Below, piece by piece: positions 14,459-21,554 of a DNA stretch of 22,456 nt. A program made the position numbers and the translations under genes. The notes under the pieces are model-generated. The model did no database searches. It worked only from the letters and a program-made list of their open reading frames with translations, and was not told where the DNA came from. Every line of letters begins with the position of its first letter. Within the stretch, counting starts at the first letter, position 1. Origin of the DNA: QHBQ01 sp038230695 (GTDB lineage: Bacteria; Chloroflexota; Chloroflexia; QHBQ01); contig JBBRMT010000047.1 in the NCBI GenBank assembly GCA_038230695.1, positions 1 to 22,456 on the forward strand, read 5' to 3'.

Positions 14459-15388
14459 GTGCCTAGCACGCGTGAAATCCGCCGCCGTATCCAGGGCATC
14501 AAGAACGTCTCCCAGATCACTAAAGCGATGGAGACGGTTGCTGCCAGCCGAATGCGCCGCGCCCAGCAATCGGTGCTTGCCACCCGCCCCTATTCCAGCA
14601 AGATGCTGGAGATTATCCGCAACCTGGCCGAGCGTATCGGTAGCGACGCGGAAACCAGCCCGCTGCTGGAACAACGCCCGATCAAGAACATTGGCGTGGT
14701 GATGGTCACGGCGGACAAGGGATTGGCTGGCAGCCTGAACAGCAATCTGATCCGCCGCGCCAGCCGCTTCATGATTGATGAGGCGACCGTGCCAGTTAGC
14801 CTGGTTGCGGTTGGCAAGAAGGGCCGCGACTATATGATCCGCTATGGCCGCAACGTGGTCGCCGAGTTCACCGGCCTGGGCGATAAGCCCAAGCTAGCCG
14901 ATGTCACCGGCATTGCACGTGCGGTGATGGACGAATACATCGCCGGGCGGGTTGATGCCGTGTACCTCATTTATACCGACTTCATCAACACCCTTTCGCA
15001 GAAGCCGGTGGTACTCAAGCTACTGCCCATCGAAGCCCACAACCCCGGATCAGTGGTTAGCGACCCGATTATCTCTCGCGCTGCCACGCCTGATACTGCC
15101 GCTAGCAACAATGGCAAAGCCAGCGCAACCGACTATATCTATGAACCCGACCCTGGCACCGTGCTGCGGGCATTGCTGCCCCGCTTTGTCGAAGTCCTGA
15201 TCTATCAGGCGGTGTTGGAGAACGTTGCTAGCGAACAAAGCGCAAAACTGGTGGCAATGCGTAACGCTACTGAGAACGCCAAGGACTTGATCCAGGATCT
15301 CACCCTGACCTATAACAAGGCCCGCCAGGCCAGCATCACCAAGGAACTGTCGGAGATCACCAGCGCCACCAGCGCCCAAAAGGGCTAG
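14459..15388 (+). CDS. atpG: ATP synthase F1 subunit gamma
   Basis: This central rotor shaft has 309 residues, slightly longer than the usual 285-295. The N-terminal helix STREIRRRIQGIKNVSQITKAMETVAASRMRRAQ and the C-terminal helix LVAMRNATENAKDLIQDLTLTYNKARQASITKEL form the coiled shaft. A low-complexity insert around 15070-15130 (residues about 205-224, Ala/Thr/Ser-rich) accounts for the extra length. It starts with GTG; GAAGGAG lies about seven bases upstream. It is separated by only 14 bp from atpD. Confidence 0.96.
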   Translation: MPSTREIRRRIQGIKNVSQITKAMETVAASRMRRAQQSVLATRPYSSKMLEIIRNLAERIGSDAETSPLLEQRPIKNIGVVMVTADKGLAGSLNSNLIRRASRFMIDEATVPVSLVAVGKKGRDYMIRYGRNVVAEFTGLGDKPKLADVTGIARAVMDEYIAGRVDAVYLIYTDFINTLSQKPVVLKLLPIEAHNPGSVVSDPIISRAATPDTAASNNGKASATDYIYEPDPGTVLRALLPRFVEVLIYQAVLENVASEQSAKLVAMRNATENAKDLIQDLTLTYNKARQASITKELSEITSATSAQKG

Positions 15389-15402
15389 GAGAAAACAAAA
15401 CA

Positions 15403-16902
15403 ATGGCTACTGAAGGTAAAGTCGTACAGATCATGGGTCCGGTAATTGACATCGAGTTCCCGCCCAACCAGTTGCCGGAGATCTACAACGCAATCGAAAT
15501 CCCGCTAGACGCGCAGACTGTGGCCGCGCTTGGTGAAGCGGCAACTGGCAGCCGCCTGGCACGTAAGAACCCCGATGGCAGCACGGCCCCGCTCTCCAGC
15601 GACGATGCCGCCCAGGGTATGCGCGTGGTCGCGGAAGTGCAGCAGCACCTGGGCAACGACTGGGTGCGTTGCGTGGCAATGAGTACCACCGACGGCTTGC
15701 GTCGGGGCATGGCCGCCTTCGACACTGGCGCACCAATCTCCGTACCAGTCGGCCCTGGCACTTTGGGTCGTATCTTCAACGTTCTAGGCGACGCGATTGA
15801 CGAGGCTGGCCCTGTCACCTACGAAAAGCGTTATGACATCCACCGCGCTTCACCCGCTTATGAGGACATCACCACTGAAGCGCGAATGTTCGAGACTGGC
15901 ATCAAGATCATTGACCTTGTTGGACCTTTCACTGAGGGCGGCAAGGTGGGGCTGTTCGGTGGCGCTGGCACCGGCAAGACGGTGACGCTCACCGAGTTGA
16001 TCCACAATGTGGCGCAGGAACGCCAGGGCTACTCCGTCTTCTGCGGCGTGGGCGAACGCAGCCGTGAGGGTAACGACCTTCGCCACGAGCTTACCGAGGG
16101 CGGCGTTATTGACAAGACCGCGATGGTGTTCGGCCAGATGAACGAACCGCCGGGCGCACGTCTGCGCGTAGCCCTAACCGGCATGGCGATTGCCGAATAC
16201 TTCCGCGACGAGGAGAAGCGCGATGTGCTGATCTTCATCGACAATATCTTCCGCTACGTGCAGGCCGGTTCAGAAGTATCCGCGCTGCTGGGTCGAATGC
16301 CCTCCGCTGTCGGCTATCAGCCCACCCTTGCCAGCGAGATGGGCCAGCTACAGGAGCGCATCGTTAGCACCCGCAATGGCTCGATCACCTCGGTGCAGGC
16401 CATCTTCGTGCCTGCCGATGACTATACCGACCCTGCCCCTGCCGCCGTGTTCGCCCACCTCGACGCTACCCTGTCGCTGGATCGTGGGCGGTTTGCCGCT
16501 GGTCTGTTCCCCGCCTTCGACCCGCTCAACTGCTCCAGCCGCATCCTTGACCCCAACATCGTCGGCGAAGAGCATTATCAGGCCGCCACTGATGTCAAGC
16601 GTATCCTGCAGCAATACAAGGACTTGCAGGATATTATCGCCATCCTCGGCACTGAGGAACTGAGCGAAGATCAGAAGCTAACCGTTGGTCGCGCCCGCCG
16701 CCTGGAGCGCTTCCTAACCCAGCCCATGTTTACCGCCGAGGTGTTCACCAATGTGCCGGGTGAGTACGTCTCGATCAAGGAGACGGTGCGCGGCTGTCGT
16801 GAAATCATTGATGGCAAGCACGATAACCTGCCCGAACAGGCTTTCTACCTAACCGGCAACATTGACCAGGTGGTGGAGAAAGCCAAGCAGATGCAGGCCT
16901 GA
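15403..16902 (+). CDS. atpD: ATP synthase F1 subunit beta (catalytic)
   Basis: This 499-residue catalytic subunit has Walker A GGAGTGKT (186-193), catalytic Glu218 in GERSREGND, and Mg-site Asp280 in LIFIDNIF. SALLGRMPSAVGYQPTLA and DDYTDPAPA are the usual signatures. The DELSEED lever reads EELSEDQ (418-424). It is odd in two ways. About 35 extra residues follow YNAIEIP (roughly 35-72), in the crown domain. The adenine-pocket segment reads GLFPAFDPLNCSSR (367-380) where most beta subunits have GIYPAVDPLDSTSR, so the stacking Tyr is Phe. All catalytic residues remain, so the enzyme should be active. Confidence 0.97.
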   Translation: MATEGKVVQIMGPVIDIEFPPNQLPEIYNAIEIPLDAQTVAALGEAATGSRLARKNPDGSTAPLSSDDAAQGMRVVAEVQQHLGNDWVRCVAMSTTDGLRRGMAAFDTGAPISVPVGPGTLGRIFNVLGDAIDEAGPVTYEKRYDIHRASPAYEDITTEARMFETGIKIIDLVGPFTEGGKVGLFGGAGTGKTVTLTELIHNVAQERQGYSVFCGVGERSREGNDLRHELTEGGVIDKTAMVFGQMNEPPGARLRVALTGMAIAEYFRDEEKRDVLIFIDNIFRYVQAGSEVSALLGRMPSAVGYQPTLASEMGQLQERIVSTRNGSITSVQAIFVPADDYTDPAPAAVFAHLDATLSLDRGRFAAGLFPAFDPLNCSSRILDPNIVGEEHYQAATDVKRILQQYKDLQDIIAILGTEELSEDQKLTVGRARRLERFLTQPMFTAEVFTNVPGEYVSIKETVRGCREIIDGKHDNLPEQAFYLTGNIDQVVEKAKQMQA

Positions 16903-16907
16903 TCCAT

Positions 16908-16948
16908 CCCCTCTCCCCTTGTGGGAGAGGGTTAGGGTGAGGGGTTCC
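16908..16948. repeat. CCCTCTCCC/GGGAGAGGG hairpin element between atpD and atpC
   Basis: A perfect 9-bp stem (16909-16917 with 16923-16931) and 5-nt loop are followed by GTTAGGGTGAGGGG. This form is a widespread intergenic repeat in many bacteria. It lies directly before the atpC ribosome-binding site. Confidence 0.85.
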
Positions 16949-16964
16949 CAAAAGGAGTTCACAA

Positions 16965-17402
16965 GTGCCACTACACGTTGAGATTATCACCGTCGAGAGC
17001 GTCATCTATAGCGACGATGTGGATATGGTGGTTGTCCCTGGCGCGGATGGCAGCCTTGGTATCCTGCCCCATCATGCGCCGCTATTCACCACATTGCAAA
17101 CTGGCGAGGCCAAGGTCAAGAAGGGCGCAGACGAGCAGCACCTGCTAATCAGCGGCGGCTTCCTCGAAGTGTCCAACAATCGTGTCACCATCCTGGCCGA
17201 TGTGGCGGTGCGGGCTGAAGATATTGACGTGGCCGCCGCTGAAGCGGCCCGCCAGCGGGCGTTGGATGACAAGGCGCGGGGCGTATCTGGTGATGCCGCC
17301 TTTGTTAACGACCTGGCTCTGCGCCGCAGCCTGGTAGCTCTCAACGTCGCCCGCCGCCGTCGCAATCGCCCCGGCATGGGTAGCACCGAAAGCACGCAAT
17401 AA
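16965..17402 (+). CDS. atpC: ATP synthase F1 subunit epsilon
   Basis: This 145-residue rotor-foot and regulatory subunit closes the operon. The N-terminal beta-sandwich starts LHVEIITVESVIYSDDVDMVVVPGADGSLGILPHHAPL, the usual family pattern. The C-terminal helical hairpin (about 88-138, Ala/Arg-rich) can inhibit ATP hydrolysis in other species. The start is GTG with AAAGGAG seven bases upstream. No clear intrinsic terminator follows; GCCCCTTC/GGAGGGGC in the next 60 bp lacks a T-run. Confidence 0.95.
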   Translation: MPLHVEIITVESVIYSDDVDMVVVPGADGSLGILPHHAPLFTTLQTGEAKVKKGADEQHLLISGGFLEVSNNRVTILADVAVRAEDIDVAAAEAARQRALDDKARGVSGDAAFVNDLALRRSLVALNVARRRRNRPGMGSTESTQ

Positions 17403-17497
17403 CATCCGCAAGGCTAGCCCCTTCAGACCTGCAAACGGCGGAGGGGCGAACTGCGCTTCACTCTGATTATGCCGCCTGTGCAAACCACCAACCGACG

Positions 17498-17526
17498 TTG
17501 CGTAATTTTTGTAAATCGTATATAAT
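17498..17526 (+). promoter_or_regulatory. Promoter of mreB
   Basis: TTGCGT (17498-17503), a 17-bp spacer and TATAAT (17521-17526) lie 46 bp before the mreB start, so mreB can be transcribed apart from the atp operon. Confidence 0.75.
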
Positions 17527-17572
17527 CAGCAATCGGCAATCAATTATCTGACAATCTTAGCTAGGAGTACCC

Positions 17573-18586
17573 ATGTCGTGGCTAACCCCACAGATCGGCA
17601 TTGACCTCGGCACCGCCAACGTGCTTGTTTTTGTGCGCGGCAAAGGCATAGTGCTAAACGAGCCTTCGGTAGTCGCCATCTCGACCAAGGACGGGCGGGT
17701 GAAGGCGGTGGGCAAGAGCGCCTACGATATGCTGGGCCGCACCCCTGAGACCATCGAGGTAATCAAGCCGATGGCTAACGGGGTAATCGCCGATTATCAA
17801 GTAACTGAGGCGATGCTACAGCACTTCATTGGCCGCGCCCGTGGCCGCTACTTCAACCTGACCAAGCCCGAAGTGATGATCTGCATCCCCGCCGGGGTGA
17901 CCAGCGTGGAACGTCGTGCTGTGCGCGATGCCGCGCTCAAGGCCCACGCCCGTGAGGTACATTTGATTCGTGAGCCATTGGCAGCCGCATTGGGAGCGCA
18001 ACTGCCGATTGCTGACAGTAGCGGCAACCTGATTGTTGACATTGGTGGTGGCACAACTGAGGTGGCGATTATCTCGTTGTACGGCATTGTGGTTAGCAAC
18101 AGCATCCGCGTGGGCGGCAACAAGCTGGATGAGACAATTACCGCCTATATCAAGCGCAAATACAACCTGATGATCGGCGAACGCACCGCCGAAGACATCA
18201 AGATGCAGATTGGCTCGGCCCTGCCATTGGAGAAGGAACTAACTATGGAGGTGCGGGGCCGCGATCAGGTGGCGGGTCTGCCGCGCACTATCCAGGTACG
18301 CAGCAACGAAATCACCGAGGCGATCAGCGAACCGCTCGATGCAATTATCGGCGCGGTACGCACCGTGCTGGAGCAAACTCCGCCCGAACTCGCCTCCGAC
18401 ATTGTGGATAAAGGTATGATCATGACCGGCGGCGGCGCACAACTCCGCCATATCAACGAACTGCTCACCCAGGTGACGGGCGTGCCATGCTACGTCGCCG
18501 ACAAGCCATTGCAGTGCGTCGCGCTCGGCACCGGCATCGCCCTCGAAAACATCGAAAAGTTGCGCGACAGCCTATCTGATGACTAA
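17573..18586 (+). CDS. mreB: Rod shape-determining protein MreB (actin-like)
   Basis: This 337-residue actin homologue polymerises under the membrane and guides peptidoglycan synthesis. Phosphate-1 motif IGIDLGTANVLVFV (8-21), phosphate-2 VDIGGGTTEVAI and the adenosine motif MTGGGAQLRHI are intact, and RGKGIVLNEPSVVAI is the family signature. The ATG has AGGAG upstream and a good promoter. mreC, mreD and rodA are not adjacent, and the next gene is an epimerase. An Mbl-type paralogue cannot be excluded from one sequence. Confidence 0.94.
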   Translation: MSWLTPQIGIDLGTANVLVFVRGKGIVLNEPSVVAISTKDGRVKAVGKSAYDMLGRTPETIEVIKPMANGVIADYQVTEAMLQHFIGRARGRYFNLTKPEVMICIPAGVTSVERRAVRDAALKAHAREVHLIREPLAAALGAQLPIADSSGNLIVDIGGGTTEVAIISLYGIVVSNSIRVGGNKLDETITAYIKRKYNLMIGERTAEDIKMQIGSALPLEKELTMEVRGRDQVAGLPRTIQVRSNEITEAISEPLDAIIGAVRTVLEQTPPELASDIVDKGMIMTGGGAQLRHINELLTQVTGVPCYVADKPLQCVALGTGIALENIEKLRDSLSDD

Positions 18587-18594
18587 TGAATATT

Positions 18595-18682
18595 CCCCTC
18601 CCACCGGGAGGGGTCAGGGGTGGGTATTTGTTGCCTGCCCTACAATACCAACCAAGTCCAGCCCTCCCCTTTTAGGCGAGGG
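18595..18682. repeat. Two CCCTC/GAGGG-type hairpin elements downstream of mreB
   Basis: CCCCTCCC (18595-18602) pairs with GGGAGGGG (18606-18613), followed by TCAGGGGTGGGT. A second weaker copy pairs CCCTC (18662-18666) with GAGGG (18678-18682). Both belong with the element at 16908-16948. They fill the gap before the epimerase; the first could also slow transcription out of mreB. Confidence 0.75.
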
Positions 18683-18713
18683 TTGGAGTGTGAATAGGAA
18701 GGAAAATTACCAA

Positions 18714-19793
18714 GTGCCTGAACTGCAAGAACCGCAACCAGAAAAGACTCAACAAAAAATCCTTATCTCCGGCGGGGCCGGATTCCTCTCTATCAACCTG
18801 GAACGCTACCTGCTGAAGCAGGGCAGTTACAGCCTGACCTCGCTTGATATTGTTGACTACGACTATGCTGATATGATGGGCAAGATTACCATCATCAAGG
18901 GCGACATCCGTGACCGCAAGGCGGTGGACAAGGCGATGGAAGGCGTGGACATTGTGGTACATACCGCCGCCGCGCTGCCCCTCTACACCCCGCAGGATAT
19001 ATACACCACCGATGTAGAAGGTACCCGCACCCTACTAGCATCCGCGCTGGCGCATGGGGTCAAGCGTTTCGTCCACATCTCCTCCACCGCCGTCTACGGC
19101 ATCCCCGACCATCACCCTCTATACGAGACTGATAAGCTGGAAGGGGTTGGCCCCTACGGGCAGGCCAAAATCCAGGCAGAGATGGTTTGTCTGGAATATC
19201 GCGCCAAAGGCATGATTGTGCCGATTATTCGGCCCAAGTCGTTCGTTGGCCCGGAGCGGCTGGGGGTATTCGCCTTGCTCTATGACTGGGCGCTGGACAA
19301 GCGCAACTTCCCCATGATCGGCAGCGGCAAGAACCGCTACCAGCTCCTCGATGTCGAAGATCTCTGCCAGGCCATCTACCTGTGTATGACCCTGCCCGCC
19401 GAACAGGCCAACGACACCTTCAACGTCGGCGCAAAAGAGTTCACCACCATGAAGAAGGACTATCAGGCGGTGCTGGACTATGCAGGCTATGGCAAAAAGA
19501 TCATCCCCTTCCCTGCTGGCCCGGCCATCCTCGGCCTGCGGTTTCTGGAGATGCTGCACGTGTCGCCGCTGTACAAGTGGGTTTACGAGACCGCCTCTAA
19601 GGACTCGTTCGTCTCGATCGAGAAGGCGGAGAAACAACTGGGTTGGAAGCCGAAGTATTCCAATCAGGACGCGCTGATCCGTAACCTGCAGTGGTACATC
19701 GAACACGAGAAGCAATTCGCCAACCAGTCGGGTGTAACCCACCGCGTTCCCTGGAAGCAAGGCGCTATCGGGGTGCTGAAGAGAGTGTTCTAG
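18714..19793 (+). CDS. NAD-dependent epimerase/dehydratase (extended SDR)
   Basis: This is a 359-residue extended short-chain dehydrogenase/reductase acting on a nucleotide sugar or similar substrate. The NAD-binding glycine loop is ISGGAGFLSINL (18-29), slightly unusual because GFLS replaces the common GFIG. Ser123/124 in HISSTAVYG, and Tyr148 and Lys152 in YGQAK, form the catalytic set. GTG 18714 is preferred because GGAAGGA lies about ten bases upstream and the protein then begins just before the Rossmann fold. The longer reading from 18579 runs through the hairpin repeats. It could follow mreB on one transcript. The substrate is unknown; a role in envelope sugar synthesis would fit its neighbour but is a guess. 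Confidence 0.88.
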   Translation: MPELQEPQPEKTQQKILISGGAGFLSINLERYLLKQGSYSLTSLDIVDYDYADMMGKITIIKGDIRDRKAVDKAMEGVDIVVHTAAALPLYTPQDIYTTDVEGTRTLLASALAHGVKRFVHISSTAVYGIPDHHPLYETDKLEGVGPYGQAKIQAEMVCLEYRAKGMIVPIIRPKSFVGPERLGVFALLYDWALDKRNFPMIGSGKNRYQLLDVEDLCQAIYLCMTLPAEQANDTFNVGAKEFTTMKKDYQAVLDYAGYGKKIIPFPAGPAILGLRFLEMLHVSPLYKWVYETASKDSFVSIEKAEKQLGWKPKYSNQDALIRNLQWYIEHEKQFANQSGVTHRVPWKQGAIGVLKRVF

Positions 19794-19798
19794 AGGTA

Positions 19799-19833
19799 GT
19801 GATTAATGATGAGTGATTAGTGATAAATGAGGG
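19799..19833. repeat. Heptamer array, GTGATTA/ATGATGA variants x5
   Basis: The units GTGATTA, ATGATGA, GTGATTA, GTGATAA and ATGAGGG begin 5 bp after the epimerase stop. They share the unit seen at 7606-7637. Confidence 0.85.
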
Positions 19834-19853
19834 ACGCACATCTGTGCGCCCCT
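19829..19853. repeat. GTAGGGGC-family hairpin, inverted
   Basis: CGCACA (19835-19840) pairs with TGTGCG (19843-19848), flanked by GGGA and CCCC. It lies between convergent genes and could act as a weak terminator, but only CCCCTTTA follows. Confidence 0.65.
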
Positions 19854-20237
19854 TTATGATCTGGTATATCGTTCCATAACACGCTCATTCAGTATCCGCT
19901 CAACCTCTTCATCAGTGGGTGCGGGTTTATCGGTAGCTAGGTAGCCCAGAGCTTCTTCCAGAGTCCCTCGATCGCGCTCTGGTCTGAGTGCGTTTGGCAA
20001 TCGCTGCTGTTCAACCAGTCTCGCTTCAGTGCCATGACCGTTCTCGCGCTTGCGCTCACGTCCTCGGTTGGAGCCCCGCCCTATGCTCAACTGTCGGCTA
20101 ATCGTGTCCATAATATGGCGCACCAAATCAGCGAGCATCTCTGGTGGCAGGCTATCTACATCCTGGACGATAGCATGATACTTCGCGCTCAGTTCGCTGC
20201 CGTTTAGCTCATGCTTCTTTTGTTGTGCCTGTACCAT
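19854..20237 (-). CDS. Small hypothetical protein downstream of the response regulator
   Basis: I do not recognise this 127-residue protein. The N-terminal part (about 20-50, VQDVDSLPPEMLADLVRHIMDTI) is an amphipathic helix pair in the style of short antitoxin-like proteins. The middle (52-90) is Arg/Gly/Glu-rich and probably disordered. The C-terminus PAPTDEEVERILNERVMERYTR matches a short ending I associate with small Chloroflexota and cyanobacterial proteins, often next to toxin-type genes. No toxin gene is adjacent. The ATG at 20237 is 11 bp after the response-regulator stop with AGGTGGGG upstream, so it is probably in the same operon. Neither membrane helix nor signal peptide is visible. 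Confidence 0.68.
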   Translation of the reverse strand: MVQAQQKKHELNGSELSAKYHAIVQDVDSLPPEMLADLVRHIMDTISRQLSIGRGSNRGRERKRENGHGTEARLVEQQRLPNALRPERDRGTLEEALGYLATDKPAPTDEEVERILNERVMERYTRS

Positions 20238-20248
20238 TACCCCACCTT

Positions 20249-20944
20249 CTAGTTATCACCCTCTGGCACCTTGATCCAGCCATGCTTGAAGGCGTAGACT
20301 ACTGCCTGGGTGCGGTCATTGACTTGCAGCTTCTTCAGGATACTGGTAATGTGGTTTTTCACCGTCTGGTCGCTGATGTTGAGATCGCGGGCAATCTGCT
20401 TGTTGCTCTTGCCCCGTGCGATGCAGTCGAGGATCTCCACCTCGCGGCCAGTCAGCGGCGCAAAGATCGCCCCACCCTCCTCCTCAACCATCGCCAGTTC
20501 GCGGAACTGGTTAAGCACGCGACTGGCAACGAACGGCTTGCTCAGGACGTTCTCGTTGATCAGATAGTGACCCTGGCTTACCAGACGCACAATCGAAACC
20601 AACTGCTCCGGGGTGATGTCCTTCGACGAATAGTGCGCCGCGCCCACCTTGATACTGTTGAACAACTGCTCATCGTCCTCATAGACACTGAGGATGATGA
20701 TCGCGGTCTGCGGCTGGCGACGCTTCACCACCCGCGTCACCTCCAGTCCGTTCAGCCCCGGCAGGTTGATGTCCACCAGCATGATGTCGGGGGTAAGGCT
20801 TTCGGCAAGGGCGATGGCCCGCTGACCATCCGCCGCCTCGCCCACCACCTCGATATCCCTGGTTGCCTCCAGGATGGCGCGTACCCCCTGTCGAAAGATA
20901 GGGTGGTCGTCTACGATGATGATACGATGCTTTTCGCCGGTCAT
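20249..20944 (-). CDS. Response regulator, NarL/FixJ (LuxR HTH) type
   Basis: This 231-residue two-component transcription factor has a receiver domain (7-125) with acid pair D12/D13, phosphorylation site D58 in LVDINLPGLNG, switch Ser86 and Lys108. The C-terminal LuxR-type HTH domain (about 165-226) reads LTGREVEILDCIARGKSNKQIARDLNISDQTVKNHI. The ATG at 20944 is preceded by a weak GGGGG. The longer reading to 21028 translates heptamer repeats and is rejected. The histidine kinase gene lies upstream on the same strand, so they form a cognate pair. If the kinase is really broken, this regulator may depend on the second kinase at the window edge. Confidence 0.94.
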   Translation of the reverse strand: MTGEKHRIIIVDDHPIFRQGVRAILEATRDIEVVGEAADGQRAIALAESLTPDIMLVDINLPGLNGLEVTRVVKRRQPQTAIIILSVYEDDEQLFNSIKVGAAHYSSKDITPEQLVSIVRLVSQGHYLINENVLSKPFVASRVLNQFRELAMVEEEGGAIFAPLTGREVEILDCIARGKSNKQIARDLNISDQTVKNHITSILKKLQVNDRTQAVVYAFKHGWIKVPEGDN

Positions 20945-20963
20945 ATGCTTATACCCCCATAAG

Positions 20964-21005
20964 GAATGTAGAATGTAGAATAAGGCATGAGGCATGAGGC
21001 ATGAG
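20964..21005. repeat. Heptamer array switching from GAATGTA to GCATGAG
   Basis: Six 7-bp units lie in a row: GAATGTA, GAATGTA, GAATAAG, then three GCATGAG. Two unrelated unit types are joined in phase, just upstream of the response-regulator start. Confidence 0.9.
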
Positions 21006-21024
21006 TTTATAAGTGGATAACCCG

Positions 21025-21060
21025 TCACTCATCACTCATCACTCACCACTCTTCAGTGGT
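21025..21060. repeat. Heptamer array ACTCATC x4 with terminal hairpin
   Basis: The units ACTCATC, ACTCATC, ACTCACC and ACTCTTC lie at 21027-21054. ACCACT (21045-21050) can pair with AGTGGT (21055-21060) right after the kinase stop. Confidence 0.85.
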
Positions 21061-21062
21061 CG

Positions 21063-21539
21063 CTATGCCTCGCCTGGTGGCAGCAGCAGGGTTAGCTCGG
21101 TTCCATAGCCGGGCCGGCTATTGACGTTGAGCTTGCCACCGATTAGCTCGGCGCGTTCGCGCATACTCACCAGCCCCGCGCCACTGGTTCTGGCGTGGGC
21201 ATCGAAGCCCTTGCCATCGTCCTTGATCGTCATCAGGGTTGTGTTATCAGGCTGTCGGGCAATGTCCACCACTACATGGGCAGCCTCGGAATGTTTCTGC
21301 ACGTTACGCAGGCTCTCTTGCACAATGCGGAACACCGCTAGCTCGGCATCGGGGCTGAGGCTACCCGGCTCGATGGCGTTGACCTGTACCTCGATGTTGC
21401 ACTGTTCGCGGAAATCGTCAATGAAGCGTTGCACGGTTGGCACCAGGCCAGAGTCGCTCAGGCTGGGTGGGCGCAGATTGAAGATGAAGCGACGTATATC
21501 GCGCAATCCCTCGCGGGCATTGCCACGCAGCTTCGCCAA
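21063..21539 (-). CDS. Histidine kinase, C-terminal part (after in-frame TAG)
   Basis: This is the catalytic half of a DegS/NarX-type sensor kinase. It covers the end of the HisKA_3 dimerisation helices (LRGNAREGLRDIRRFIFNLRPPSL) and a full ATP-binding domain: N box VQESLRNVQKH, G1 DDGKGFD, G2 GAGLVSMRERAELIGG and PGYGTEL. It continues the upstream fragment in the same reading frame, only five codons after a TAG stop. The TTG at 21539 has AGGAG directly touching it, which is too close for normal initiation, so independent translation looks poor. As a single gene with 21555-22133 it would be of normal kinase length. Without readthrough this piece would lack the phosphorylated His. Confidence 0.8.
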   Translation of the reverse strand: MAKLRGNAREGLRDIRRFIFNLRPPSLSDSGLVPTVQRFIDDFREQCNIEVQVNAIEPGSLSPDAELAVFRIVQESLRNVQKHSEAAHVVVDIARQPDNTTLMTIKDDGKGFDAHARTSGAGLVSMRERAELIGGKLNVNSRPGYGTELTLLLPPGEA

Positions 21540-21554
21540 CTCCTGCGGTACGCT

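Noticed and set aside
17403..17470. Terminator after atpC
   Set aside because: GCCCCTTC can pair with GGAGGGGC, but no T-run follows, so I could not call it.
18579..18713. N-terminal extension of the epimerase through the hairpin repeats
   Set aside because: The peptide SPPTGRGQGW and SPPLLGEGW is the familiar accidental translation of CCCTC repeats. GTG 18714 is better placed.
19854..20237. Toxin-antitoxin pair
   Set aside because: Only an antitoxin-like pattern is seen. No toxin gene lies next to it on either strand.
20225..20962. Long + strand ORF opposite the response regulator
   Set aside because: The minus strand encodes a complete receiver and LuxR domain. The + reading has no recognisable domain and no ribosome-binding site.
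20945..21028. N-terminal extension of the response regulator
   Set aside because: The added residues are encoded by repeat arrays, and the receiver domain starts properly from 20944.
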